Source of the DNA: Deltaproteobacteria bacterium
GTDB lineage: Bacteria > Desulfobacterota > Dissulfuribacteria > Dissulfuribacterales > UBA3076
Direction: 5' to 3'
Length of the DNA stretch: 5,847 nucleotides
Assembly (NCBI GenBank): GCA_021159445.1
Contig: JAGGRV010000469.1
Coordinates: 1 to 5,847 of the forward strand
This document shows positions 1 to 5,254 of the stretch, one piece after another; the stretch's first letter is position 1; each line of letters opens with the position of its first letter. The position numbers and the translations under genes are program-made. The notes beneath the pieces were generated by a model, which was not told the origin of the DNA, did no database searches, and saw only the letters and a program-made list of their open reading frames with translations.

Positions 1-57
1 CGAGAAATACGGAACACAGAGGAAATTTTGTCTTGCAGTCTGAACCGCATGAATCCG

Positions 58-97
58 TTGGGTGTTATTATGGCTAACAGCTAATTGCTCAATTTAG
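58..97. repeat. Partial copy 1 of the heptad-unit inverted-terminus repeat
   Basis: Positions 68-97 match, with very few differences, the reverse complement of the left end of the copy at 4754-4915. They end in the same CTCAATTTAG terminus (88-97). Positions 58-69 (TTGGGTGTTATT) match an interior part of that copy, so this copy appears to have lost the sequence between these two blocks. Its left part, if any, is not recognisable. It lies 31 bases upstream of the flaG start, so it is in or next to the flaG leader. It is non-coding. Confidence 0.7.
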
Positions 98-112
98 TTA
101 TAAATAAATCTA

Positions 113-119
113 AAAGGGG
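113..119 (+). promoter_or_regulatory. flaG ribosome binding site
   Basis: AAAGGGG lies 9 bases before the ATG at 129 and 12 bases before the next ATG at 132. The spacing favours 129. No convincing flaG promoter is visible in 1-112. A sigma-28 type -10 (GCCGATAA) is absent there, so flaG is probably transcribed from further upstream or from a promoter I cannot recognise. Confidence 0.55.
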
Positions 120-128
120 TAAATTAAA

Positions 129-482
129 ATGATGGTAGAAGTTGTACAAAACATCAGCAACATCAGTCCCCCGGGGAATAGCGTAGATTCTGCCAGGGTA
201 AAGTCTGAGAAGACTATATCCCAGCAGAACGCGCCGATTCCAAAGGAAACACATGAGACGGAGGTCTCACCATCCTTGTTGGACCAGGTGCAGCAAAACA
301 TAAATATGATGCATAATGTAAGTCTTCAGTTCTCAGTGCACAAGGCAACGGGCCGGACCATGGTGAATGTGACGGAACAAGAAACCGGAAAACTTATAAG
401 ACAGATTCCCCCGGAGCAAATCCTGGACCTGGCTGCCAAAATTGACGATATGATAGGGATACTTTTTGACAAAAAGGTCTAA
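129..482 (+). CDS. flaG: FlaG family flagellar filament protein
   Basis: A 117-residue protein of the FlaG family, usually encoded next to flagellin and fliD and linked to filament length or cap function in several bacteria. The first half (about 1-60) is polar and low in complexity, as expected for this family. The conserved domain is residues about 50-117, with the signature of a short beta stretch (LQFSVHKATGRTMVNV), then TGKLIRQIPPEQILDLAAKIDDMIGILFD. The last part is an amphipathic helix typical of the family C-terminus. The length is normal. The start at 129 has a ribosome site 9 bases upstream; a second ATG follows directly. It is the only gene here on the plus strand and converges on fliW across a 110-base spacer. 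A repeat end begins one base after its stop codon. The family call is firm; the precise role in this organism is inferred. Confidence 0.93.
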   Translation: MMVEVVQNISNISPPGNSVDSARVKSEKTISQQNAPIPKETHETEVSPSLLDQVQQNINMMHNVSLQFSVHKATGRTMVNVTEQETGKLIRQIPPEQILDLAAKIDDMIGILFDKKV

Positions 483-483
483 T

Positions 484-580
484 CTAAATTGAGCGATTAG
501 CCTTTAGCGGTTAGCTATTAGTTTAATGATTATAGGATGTTTTGCTATTACAAACTTTCACTCGTTAAGTGCTGTTTCTT
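484..580. repeat. Partial copy 2 of the heptad-unit repeat, between flaG and fliW
   Basis: It starts with CTAAATTGAGCGATTAGC one base after the flaG stop codon, then continues in 7-base steps of TTAGCNN to about 522. Through about 580 it aligns without gaps to the reverse complement of the copy at 4754-4915; beyond that the two diverge. The opposite terminus is missing, so this copy is truncated at the fliW side, 12 bases short of the fliW stop. It includes a small stem, CACT (559-562) with AGTG (568-571), followed on the plus strand by a T-rich run. It fills the space between two convergent genes and could help end transcription from either side, but the stem is weak. Confidence 0.8.
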
Positions 581-592
581 ATTTCGGCGATT

Positions 593-1081
593 TTATATAG
601 CCAAAGCAGAAGCGATTATTTCCTCCTTCTTATAAAATTCCTCTCCTAAAATCACTTTATTGTCCATTATAGAGTATTGGATAGGATAATCTGATTTATC
701 AAGGACAAGCTGTTTTGCCAGTCTCTTTTTTGAATTTATTACAATTGGAGCCTTTAGATTTGCTGTTACCTTGAATGGATCAGAACGAATCGTTACAATT
801 GACATCAAAAATACATCCTCAGGCGATTCTACTTCGAGTAATTCTATATCATTATCCTGAATAATTGGTTTATAGTCAGGTTTAATAACAAAGGGATTTA
901 TCACAACAAAGGCCACCGAACCGTCATCAACAGATTGAAACCACCAAAATAAAATTTCCTTATCCTGCAAGAGAAATACATATCTTTTTAGATGTTCAAA
1001 TCCCAATATACCTGCTTTCATCAGAATAGTCCTGGATTCATCAATATCCATGTCCCCAAAGCGGGTAGTAGAAAGCCTCAC
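593..1081 (-). CDS. fliW: Flagellar assembly factor FliW (CsrA antagonist)
   Basis: A 162-residue FliW. In Bacillus subtilis and Campylobacter, FliW is a cytoplasmic protein that binds either flagellin or CsrA. When flagellin is secreted, freed FliW sequesters CsrA and relieves its block of flagellin translation. The sequence shows the family's usual landmarks in order: an N-terminal strand with TTRFGDMDI, the GILGFEHLKRYVFL block (about 24-37), FWWFQSVDDGSVAFVVINPF (about 45-64), a SPEDVFLMSIVTI strand (about 86-98), and ANLKAPIVINSKKRLAKQLVLD (about 107-128). The length is normal. It starts with GTG, whose G is the last base of the csrA stop codon, and its ribosome site lies inside csrA, so the two proteins are probably made by coupled translation. 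It is the last minus-strand gene of the operon in this window. Confidence 0.96.
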   Translation of the reverse strand: MRLSTTRFGDMDIDESRTILMKAGILGFEHLKRYVFLLQDKEILFWWFQSVDDGSVAFVVINPFVIKPDYKPIIQDNDIELLEVESPEDVFLMSIVTIRSDPFKVTANLKAPIVINSKKRLAKQLVLDKSDYPIQYSIMDNKVILGEEFYKKEEIIASALAI

Positions 1082-1332
1082 TAAATTTTCTCCTTTTCTT
1101 TTATTAATCTATTCCATATATGAGACAATTTTTTATCGCCAAGGCTGTCATATTCTGCCGCCAAAATATTCTGTTTTTGAATCATTTGATAAACTTCCTC
1201 ACGATGAATGGCGATATGTTTAGGGGCATCTATCCCTATCTTTATCTGTTTTCCCTTAATCTCTAAAAAAGTAACCTTAATTTCATCGGCTATTCTGATT
1301 GTTTCGCCTAACTTCCTTGTCAGGATCAGCAT
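1081..1332 (-). CDS. csrA: Translational regulator CsrA (RsmA family)
   Basis: An 83-residue CsrA, an RNA-binding homodimer that recognises GGA in hairpin loops around ribosome sites. In flagellar loci with fliW it typically represses flagellin translation. The core (1-61) is intact: the MLILTRK first strand with L4 and R6, the KIGIDAP block (31-37), and IHREEVY with R44, the key RNA-contact residue. N55, reported as important for FliW sensitivity in Bacillus subtilis, is present, as is the AA pair at 58-59. The chain runs about 20 residues beyond the 61-residue E. coli protein, ending in a basic, lysine-rich tail; C-terminal extensions are common in CsrA proteins that partner with FliW. It follows flgL by 11 bases, with the ribosome site GGGAG (1337-1341) set unusually close, 4 bases before the ATG. 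Confidence 0.97.
   Translation of the reverse strand: MLILTRKLGETIRIADEIKVTFLEIKGKQIKIGIDAPKHIAIHREEVYQMIQKQNILAAEYDSLGDKKLSHIWNRLIKEKEKI
1090..1095 (-). promoter_or_regulatory. fliW ribosome binding site within the csrA 3' end
   Basis: On the minus strand, AAGGAG lies 8 bases before the GTG at 1079-1081 and inside the last codons of csrA. This fixes the GTG start and the 1-base overlap TAGTG. A GGA within a ribosome site is also a minimal CsrA-binding motif, so feedback by CsrA on fliW is conceivable but unproven. Confidence 0.7.
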
Positions 1333-1343
1333 TTTTCTCCCAC

Positions 1344-2537
1344 TTATTTAAGAAAATCGAGTATTGTAAGATTCCCTATCTTTGATGCCATTGCATAAGA
1401 TGCCTTTAAGACGATCTCTTTCATGGCAAGCTCGGTGGCAATTTCAGAAATATCCACATCCTCAGTATTGGAAATAAGCTTAGTTAGATTAAAGTCAAGA
1501 TCGGCCATATTGTTTTCTGCTATCTCCAGCCTATTCATCCTTGTACCGCACCTGGCAATATTTTCATTCACTTGCCCGGATGCCTTTCCAAGATTGTCCA
1601 ATTGAACTGCAATGTCACCGGGCTCATTAGCCTCCAATGAGCTTTTCAGGTCGTTGAGGACCGTAAATATATCTACCTTTTCTTCTACATTGTCTGGGTC
1701 TGTAAAAACCGATTCCCCGGAAATAGAATAATCGAAGAACGTACCTTTCCCTATCTCAATAGAAAATTCTTCACCGTTGCCGTTGTAATAACCAGGGGGG
1801 GAGGCATTTACATAAAAGATATCGTTTACGGTGAGAGGTTTCGTTCCTGCTGTGAAGGTCAAGTCTATTCCATCACCCAGGGTGATGGTTCCTCCTGCCA
1901 AGTCGGTCTTCAAGCTACCCCAGGTCTTTCCTCCATCGCCAGATACTTTATATGATCCGGCGTCGACAATTTTTACCGCATATGTCTTGTTTTCTGAACC
2001 TGAATAGGTGCCACTGGCGGTCACACCTCCATCAAAAGTATTTCCATCGGCAGCCACAGCCGGCCCTATCGTAGCTTCTTCAGACTCAGAAGCGGAAAAC
2101 GGCTCCTCATCCATCCTGGTACCAGAAAAAAGATATCGGTCCCCATACTTCGAGTTGGCAAGGGAAAGCATTTCATCTATGATCTGCTGTACAGCCACCG
2201 CTGATATGCTCCGTGTTTCAGCCGAAGCGGTTGCCGTTGACTGGGCAATAGCTATTTCTTTGGCCTTAATCAAGAGTTCATCAACACTAGATAACTTTGA
2301 TTCCGTAATCTCAATCCATGAATTGCCGCTGTCAATATTCCGGTTGTACTGCTCAACAGATGCCTTGGACTTTCGGAGGCTCAGTATCCTGCTCATTCCA
2401 ATTGGATCATCCGATGGCCTGTTAATCTTTTTTTGACTGGCCATCTTTTCCATGAGTACATTGTGACTATCCTGAACCCGAAACAGGTTGTTGACCATCG
2501 TATTGAACTTCATGTTTTCTGATACACGTATCGCCAT
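1344..2537 (-). CDS. flgL: Flagellar hook-associated protein 3 (hook-filament junction, FlgL)
   Basis: A 397-residue FlgL, the second of the two junction proteins between hook and filament. It is secreted by the flagellar export apparatus and has no signal peptide. The N-terminal flagellin-like coiled-coil region (1 to about 145) has IRVSENMKFNTMVNNL, then INRPSDDPIGMSRILSLR (about 38-55) and YGDRYLFSGTR (131-141), a strong FlgL signature. The C-terminal D1/D0 helices (about 290-397) end in ELAMKEIVLKASYAMASKIGNLTILDFL. Between them, residues about 146-275 form a variable, strand-rich, Gly/Thr-rich domain with a YKVSGDGGKTWGSL stretch, making the protein longer than the 317-residue E. coli FlgL. 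There is one cysteine (330). The ribosome site AAGAGG lies upstream of the ATG, close to the repeat at 2556. It leads a tight unit with csrA and fliW. Confidence 0.96.
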   Translation of the reverse strand: MAIRVSENMKFNTMVNNLFRVQDSHNVLMEKMASQKKINRPSDDPIGMSRILSLRKSKASVEQYNRNIDSGNSWIEITESKLSSVDELLIKAKEIAIAQSTATASAETRSISAVAVQQIIDEMLSLANSKYGDRYLFSGTRMDEEPFSASESEEATIGPAVAADGNTFDGGVTASGTYSGSENKTYAVKIVDAGSYKVSGDGGKTWGSLKTDLAGGTITLGDGIDLTFTAGTKPLTVNDIFYVNASPPGYYNGNGEEFSIEIGKGTFFDYSISGESVFTDPDNVEEKVDIFTVLNDLKSSLEANEPGDIAVQLDNLGKASGQVNENIARCGTRMNRLEIAENNMADLDFNLTKLISNTEDVDISEIATELAMKEIVLKASYAMASKIGNLTILDFLK

Positions 2538-2555
2538 AGGACAACCTCTTTTAAA

Positions 2556-2728
2556 CTAAATTGAGCGATTAGCGTTTAGCCATTAGCGTTTAGCTTTGAA
2601 AAATGGTTCATCACGGATTAGTGTGACAATCCGTGATGAACAGCTATTAGCATTTAGCTTTTAGGTGTTAGTAACCTATTTGGAAAACAGCAGCAAATTA
2701 ACCGCTAAAGGATAATCGCTCAATTTAG
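2556..2728. repeat. Complete copy 3 of the heptad-unit inverted-terminus repeat, MITE-like, with nested hairpin
   Basis: This 173-base non-coding element fills the flgK-flgL spacer. The left end is CTAAATTGAGCGATTAGC (2556-2573), followed by TTAGC-based heptads to about 2595. The right end ends in CTCAATTTAG (2719-2728) and its reverse complement repeats the first 16 bases of the left end. The first part, through GCTTTGAAAAAT (to 2604), matches copy 4; a different middle follows, holding a perfect hairpin (2606-2641) and three more TTAGC-type units (2642-2665). The right boundary is 6 bases from the flgK stop codon. No clear target-site duplication and no coding frame are visible. The MITE-like label is inferred from structure and copy number in this window. 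Confidence 0.8.
2598..2641 (-). terminator. Possible intrinsic terminator or attenuator between flgK and flgL
   Basis: GTTCATCACGGATT (2606-2619) and its perfect reverse complement AATCCGTGATGAAC (2628-2641) form a 14-bp stem with the 8-base loop AGTGTGAC. Read on the minus strand (the direction of transcription), the stem is followed by CATTTTTC, a short T run. This fits a weak rho-independent terminator that would reduce read-through from flgK into flgL-csrA-fliW. The run is short and the stem only moderately GC-rich, so it may instead be an mRNA-stabilising 3' structure. No flgL promoter was recognised downstream of it. Confidence 0.45.
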
Positions 2729-2734
2729 GTTCCA

Positions 2735-4135
2735 TTACCGCATCAGGTTCAATAAAGTATCTATTAACTCATCCGCAACATTGCAGAGTTTGGCTGCCGA
2801 ATTGTAGCCAAGTTGATACCTCATAAGATTGGTCATTTCCTCGTCAATCGATACCCCGGAGATCCCCTCTCTTTTGTTTATCAACTGGTTCATGAGGTTT
2901 GTATGATGATCAAGCCCTCTCTCCTCATCGGCAAGGTCCTGACCAACCTTCCCCACAAAAGAGGCATAATAACTATTAAAGGTCGAGGTATCATCGTTCA
3001 TAACGAGCTTGTCTTTGATAGCTCCCATAGCCTCAGCATTGCCGCCATCACCATTGACTGTCTCTGAGGCCGCTATTTTATTTACATCTCCCGCGATATC
3101 AGTACTGACCCGCATATTCTCGGCCGCTGTCTCCAGTGTCGCCTCTGTCGCCCCTATCTCTAGTTCAAAAAAGTTTCCGCCCAGATTATGACCCATATCA
3201 TAACCTAATCGATGCTGTTTATTGACCTCATCAATGATAGACTTAGCCAGGCTATTAAGCTTATCCAAATAATTTGCTATTTTGTCATCGTCATCACGGA
3301 TCTCTAAAAATCCGGCCAATTTGCCCTTTGTTATAGTGTCATTGAGCACTGTTGAATGGTCGTCCTGAAAGACAACATCATAGAAAGAAGAATTGGCAGG
3401 ATCCACTTCCACATCCAATTCGCAGGTCCGATCGCCCATTACCAGCGGCATGCCATTGGGCAAAAAGACATTTACTGAGCCATTTGAATCCTCTAAGTGC
3501 TGAAAATCAAGGATCTCGGCCAGACCCTTTAGGGCCTCTGTCCTCTTATCTCTGAGGTCATTTGCATCACCCTTGCCCGTTTTAATGGCTGCGATTTCAT
3601 TGTTCAAATCAGCTATATCTGACATATAACCGTTAGCCTGATGTACCAAGCCCGCTATTTCTGTATTTGCATCATTTTGCACAGAAACGAGTTCTTCGTG
3701 ACTCGAACGAAATATAGAGGCCAAATTCTGAGAAGCTGAGACCAAGGCCTCACGTTCAACCTGCCCAGTGGAATTCGCTGACAGATCTTCCCAGGAACTC
3801 CAGAACTTATTTAACAGTTCATTGATACCACCACCATTGCTCTCGTTGAAAATTATTTCAACTTTTTCGAGCATTCCCTTCTTCGCCTCACTATATCCCA
3901 GATCATGCATCTTATCATTAATTTGAACTCCAAGAAACTGGTCATAGACTCTCTCTATTTTTTCTATCCCGACACTTGCACCTACATCAATGGAACCCCG
4001 CGAACTAAATACAGGCAACTGCCTTGTATATCCAGGTGTATGAACATTCGTAATATTACTTCCGGTTAAATTTATCGCAGCTCTATGACTCAATAACCCA
4101 TCTCTAGCAGTATTTAATAAACTAATGCTCGACAT
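2735..4135 (-). CDS. flgK: Flagellar hook-associated protein 1 (hook-filament junction, FlgK)
   Basis: A 466-residue FlgK, the first junction protein added to the finished hook. It is exported by the flagellar type III apparatus and chaperoned by FlgN. The N-terminus has the rod/hook-family signature: SLLNTARDGLLSHRAAINLT, then NITNVHTPGYTRQ (27-39). A long helical D1 region follows (about 50-200), including LNKFWSSWEDLSANSTGQVEREALV, typical of FlgK. The middle is acidic. The C-terminal helix VSIDEEMTNLMRYQLGYNSAAKLCNVADELIDTLLNL is the expected D0 polymerisation segment. It is shorter than the 547-residue E. coli protein, mainly in the variable middle. The ATG lies 4 bases after the flgN stop, with the ribosome site GGAAGGG inside the end of flgN, so the two are translationally linked. 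Its stop is followed after 6 bases by a repeat. Confidence 0.97.
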   Translation of the reverse strand: MSSISLLNTARDGLLSHRAAINLTGSNITNVHTPGYTRQLPVFSSRGSIDVGASVGIEKIERVYDQFLGVQINDKMHDLGYSEAKKGMLEKVEIIFNESNGGGINELLNKFWSSWEDLSANSTGQVEREALVSASQNLASIFRSSHEELVSVQNDANTEIAGLVHQANGYMSDIADLNNEIAAIKTGKGDANDLRDKRTEALKGLAEILDFQHLEDSNGSVNVFLPNGMPLVMGDRTCELDVEVDPANSSFYDVVFQDDHSTVLNDTITKGKLAGFLEIRDDDDKIANYLDKLNSLAKSIIDEVNKQHRLGYDMGHNLGGNFFELEIGATEATLETAAENMRVSTDIAGDVNKIAASETVNGDGGNAEAMGAIKDKLVMNDDTSTFNSYYASFVGKVGQDLADEERGLDHHTNLMNQLINKREGISGVSIDEEMTNLMRYQLGYNSAAKLCNVADELIDTLLNLMR

Positions 4136-4139
4136 TTAT

Positions 4140-4652
4140 CTACCCTTCCCAACATACAATCCTTCCATTCATATTATTTGACTTTAGTTTTCCTGTACTT
4201 AGATAACTGGAACTGGGACATATAAGTTGATTGATAAAATCAATAGATTTTTGTACATAAATAAGAGAGGAGTCTAGCAATAGCTTATTTTTTTTGTTTA
4301 GTTTATTAATTTCCATTAAGAGGAAACGTAGGCTTAATTGGCACTCTGTTAACTCTTGTCTCTGGGCATCATCCCCATAAGACAATAATCTTGAAAAATT
4401 TATATCTTCTTCATCGATATCGAGAAGCTTGAAAATCTTCTCAGCTAAATTCGTCCTCACCTCTTCCAGCATTTTAGCTTTTAAAACACAAGTTTCTTTT
4501 TTAGAACTATTTTCATATAGCTCATCTATAGAAGATTTTACGAGAAGTGCTCCCTCATTCAGAAAAAGCTTATGAAGTTCCCTATAGACCTCAATTTCAT
4601 TTTTTAATACATCCAATAAAGAATTATACAGAGGTTTTAATTCATTATTCAT
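4140..4652 (-). CDS. flgN: FlgN-type flagellar export chaperone (for FlgK and FlgL)
   Basis: A helical, leucine-, lysine- and glutamate-rich protein of 170 residues from this start. Its position directly before flgK, and its N-terminal pattern NNELKPLYNSLLDVLKNEIEVYRELHKLFLNEGALLV, are those of FlgN, a cytoplasmic chaperone that keeps FlgK and FlgL export-ready. Long heptad-like helices suggest a coiled coil, and no membrane segment is seen. The frame is open upstream to an ATG at 4697 (185 residues), but that ATG has no ribosome site and follows a repeat. The internal ATG at 4650-4652 has a modest GGGA about 8 bases upstream and gives the usual family N-terminus, so I prefer it. FlgN proteins diverge strongly; the call rests on length, composition and gene order as much as on sequence. 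Confidence 0.82.
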   Translation of the reverse strand: MNNELKPLYNSLLDVLKNEIEVYRELHKLFLNEGALLVKSSIDELYENSSKKETCVLKAKMLEEVRTNLAEKIFKLLDIDEEDINFSRLLSYGDDAQRQELTECQLSLRFLLMEINKLNKKNKLLLDSSLIYVQKSIDFINQLICPSSSYLSTGKLKSNNMNGRIVCWEG

Positions 4653-4706
4653 CTCAATGTCCCGTAGAATAACTTCGCCAAAAGCTAAGCCCAACATCTA
4701 TTTACA

Positions 4707-4734
4707 GGTTCAGGGTTCACCGTTCAGGGTTACC
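4707..4734. repeat. Short 14-base direct repeat upstream of flgN
   Basis: GTTCAGGGTT occurs at 4708-4717 and again at 4722-4731, a period of 14 bases, within GGTTCAGGGTTCACC then GTTCAGGGTTACC. On the minus strand it reads as two units of about AACCCTGAACGGTG. It is unrelated to the TTAGC heptad repeats and lies in the flgN leader, 10 bases upstream of the ATG at 4697. Its role is unknown; it may be a remnant of a dispersed genomic repeat. Confidence 0.6.
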
Positions 4735-4753
4735 TTTCTATAGAGATTCAAAC

Positions 4754-4915
4754 CTAAATTGAGCGATTAGCTGTTAGCCATTAGCGTTTAGCTTTGAAAA
4801 ATCAAGGCGTTAGGTTAATTAGAAATAACACCCAAGGGGTGAAAATTTGTAATAGCAAAATATCGTGTAATCATTAAACTAATAGCTAACTGCTAAAGGC
4901 TAATCGCTCAATTTA
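4754..4915. repeat. Complete copy 4 of the heptad-unit inverted-terminus repeat, MITE-like
   Basis: This is the most informative copy, about 162 bases, filling most of the flgM-flgN spacer. The left end is CTAAATTGAGCGATTAGC (4754-4771) followed by TTAGC units. The right end, read as its reverse complement, is AAATTGAGCGATTAGC followed by TTAGCNN units. The left end pairs with copies 1 and 3; the right half aligns over about 95 bases with copy 2. A small stem CACCC-AAG-GGGTG lies at 4829-4841. The right boundary is 8 bases from the flgM stop. It has no coding frame of note and no clear target-site duplication. Together the arms could form a long imperfect hairpin in RNA or a cruciform in DNA. 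Confidence 0.82.
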
Positions 4916-4923
4916 AGATTTAG

Positions 4924-5220
4924 CTAAAATACAATATCAAAAGAGAGATCAGCGGACATCTTTTCAGCAATCTTTTCTCCGCTCACATTGTAAGTTCCCC
5001 GTTCAATTTGGTCCTTCAATTCTCGGACCCTTTCTTCTCGAACATCCGGAAGCTCTTCAATAGCCTTTTTTGCCAGCTTAACGTCTCTTGCTATGGAAGA
5101 TATACTAACCTTTTCTTCGAGAACTACATTCTCGTTTATTTGCTTCTTAGACTCGGAGTTCAGTTTCTCATTTATCTTATACTGCTTCATGAACTCGTTA
5201 TTGATCTCAGAAATCTTCAC
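4924..5220 (-). CDS. flgM: Anti-sigma-28 factor FlgM
   Basis: A 98-residue FlgM, the cytoplasmic inhibitor of the flagellar sigma factor FliA (sigma-28), exported once the hook is complete so that late genes switch on. The C-terminal sigma-binding region is clear: VSISSIARDVKLAKKAIEELPDVREERVRELKDQIERGTYNVSGEKIAEKMSADL, residues about 38-92, with the LPDVREERV and GTYxVxGExIAEKM signatures. The N-terminal third is polar, Asn/Lys/Glu-rich and probably disordered, as expected for a protein exported by the flagellar channel. The start is GTG, placed by the strong AAGGAGG (5227-5233) 6 bases upstream. A sigma-28-type promoter lies directly upstream, so FlgM is likely made by the sigma factor it inhibits. 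A repeat begins 8 bases after the stop. Confidence 0.97.
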   Translation of the reverse strand: MKISEINNEFMKQYKINEKLNSESKKQINENVVLEEKVSISSIARDVKLAKKAIEELPDVREERVRELKDQIERGTYNVSGEKIAEKMSADLSFDIVF

Positions 5221-5226
5221 AGTATG

Positions 5227-5233
5227 CCTCCTT
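5227..5233 (-). promoter_or_regulatory. flgM ribosome binding site
   Basis: On the minus strand, AAGGAGG lies 6 bases before GTG at 5218-5220. It is the strongest ribosome site in the window and supports the GTG start. Confidence 0.8.
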
Positions 5234-5254
5234 CTTACTTTCTTCTATATAAGA

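Noticed and set aside
1..84. A frame open from the left edge to a stop at 82-84 (27 codons, ending GVIMANS), possibly the end of a gene
   Set aside because: It is short, matches no family I recognise, and its last codons run through the repeat copy at 58-97. Another forward frame is also open over most of the same stretch, so openness alone is not evidence.
231..240. GCCGATTC on the plus strand within flaG, resembling a sigma-28 -10
   Set aside because: No TAAA at 14-16 bases upstream, and it is inside a well-supported coding sequence.
484..525. TTAGCNN heptads as a CRISPR-like or telomere-like array
   Set aside because: Units are only 7 bases with no spacers, arrays hold about 4-5 units, and they occur as inverted ends of a discrete element, so neither explanation fits.
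2008..2436. Long plus-strand open frame (142 codons) antisense to flgL
   Set aside because: It is a shadow of flgL, which has clear family motifs on the other strand. The antisense product has no recognisable domain and no good ribosome site.
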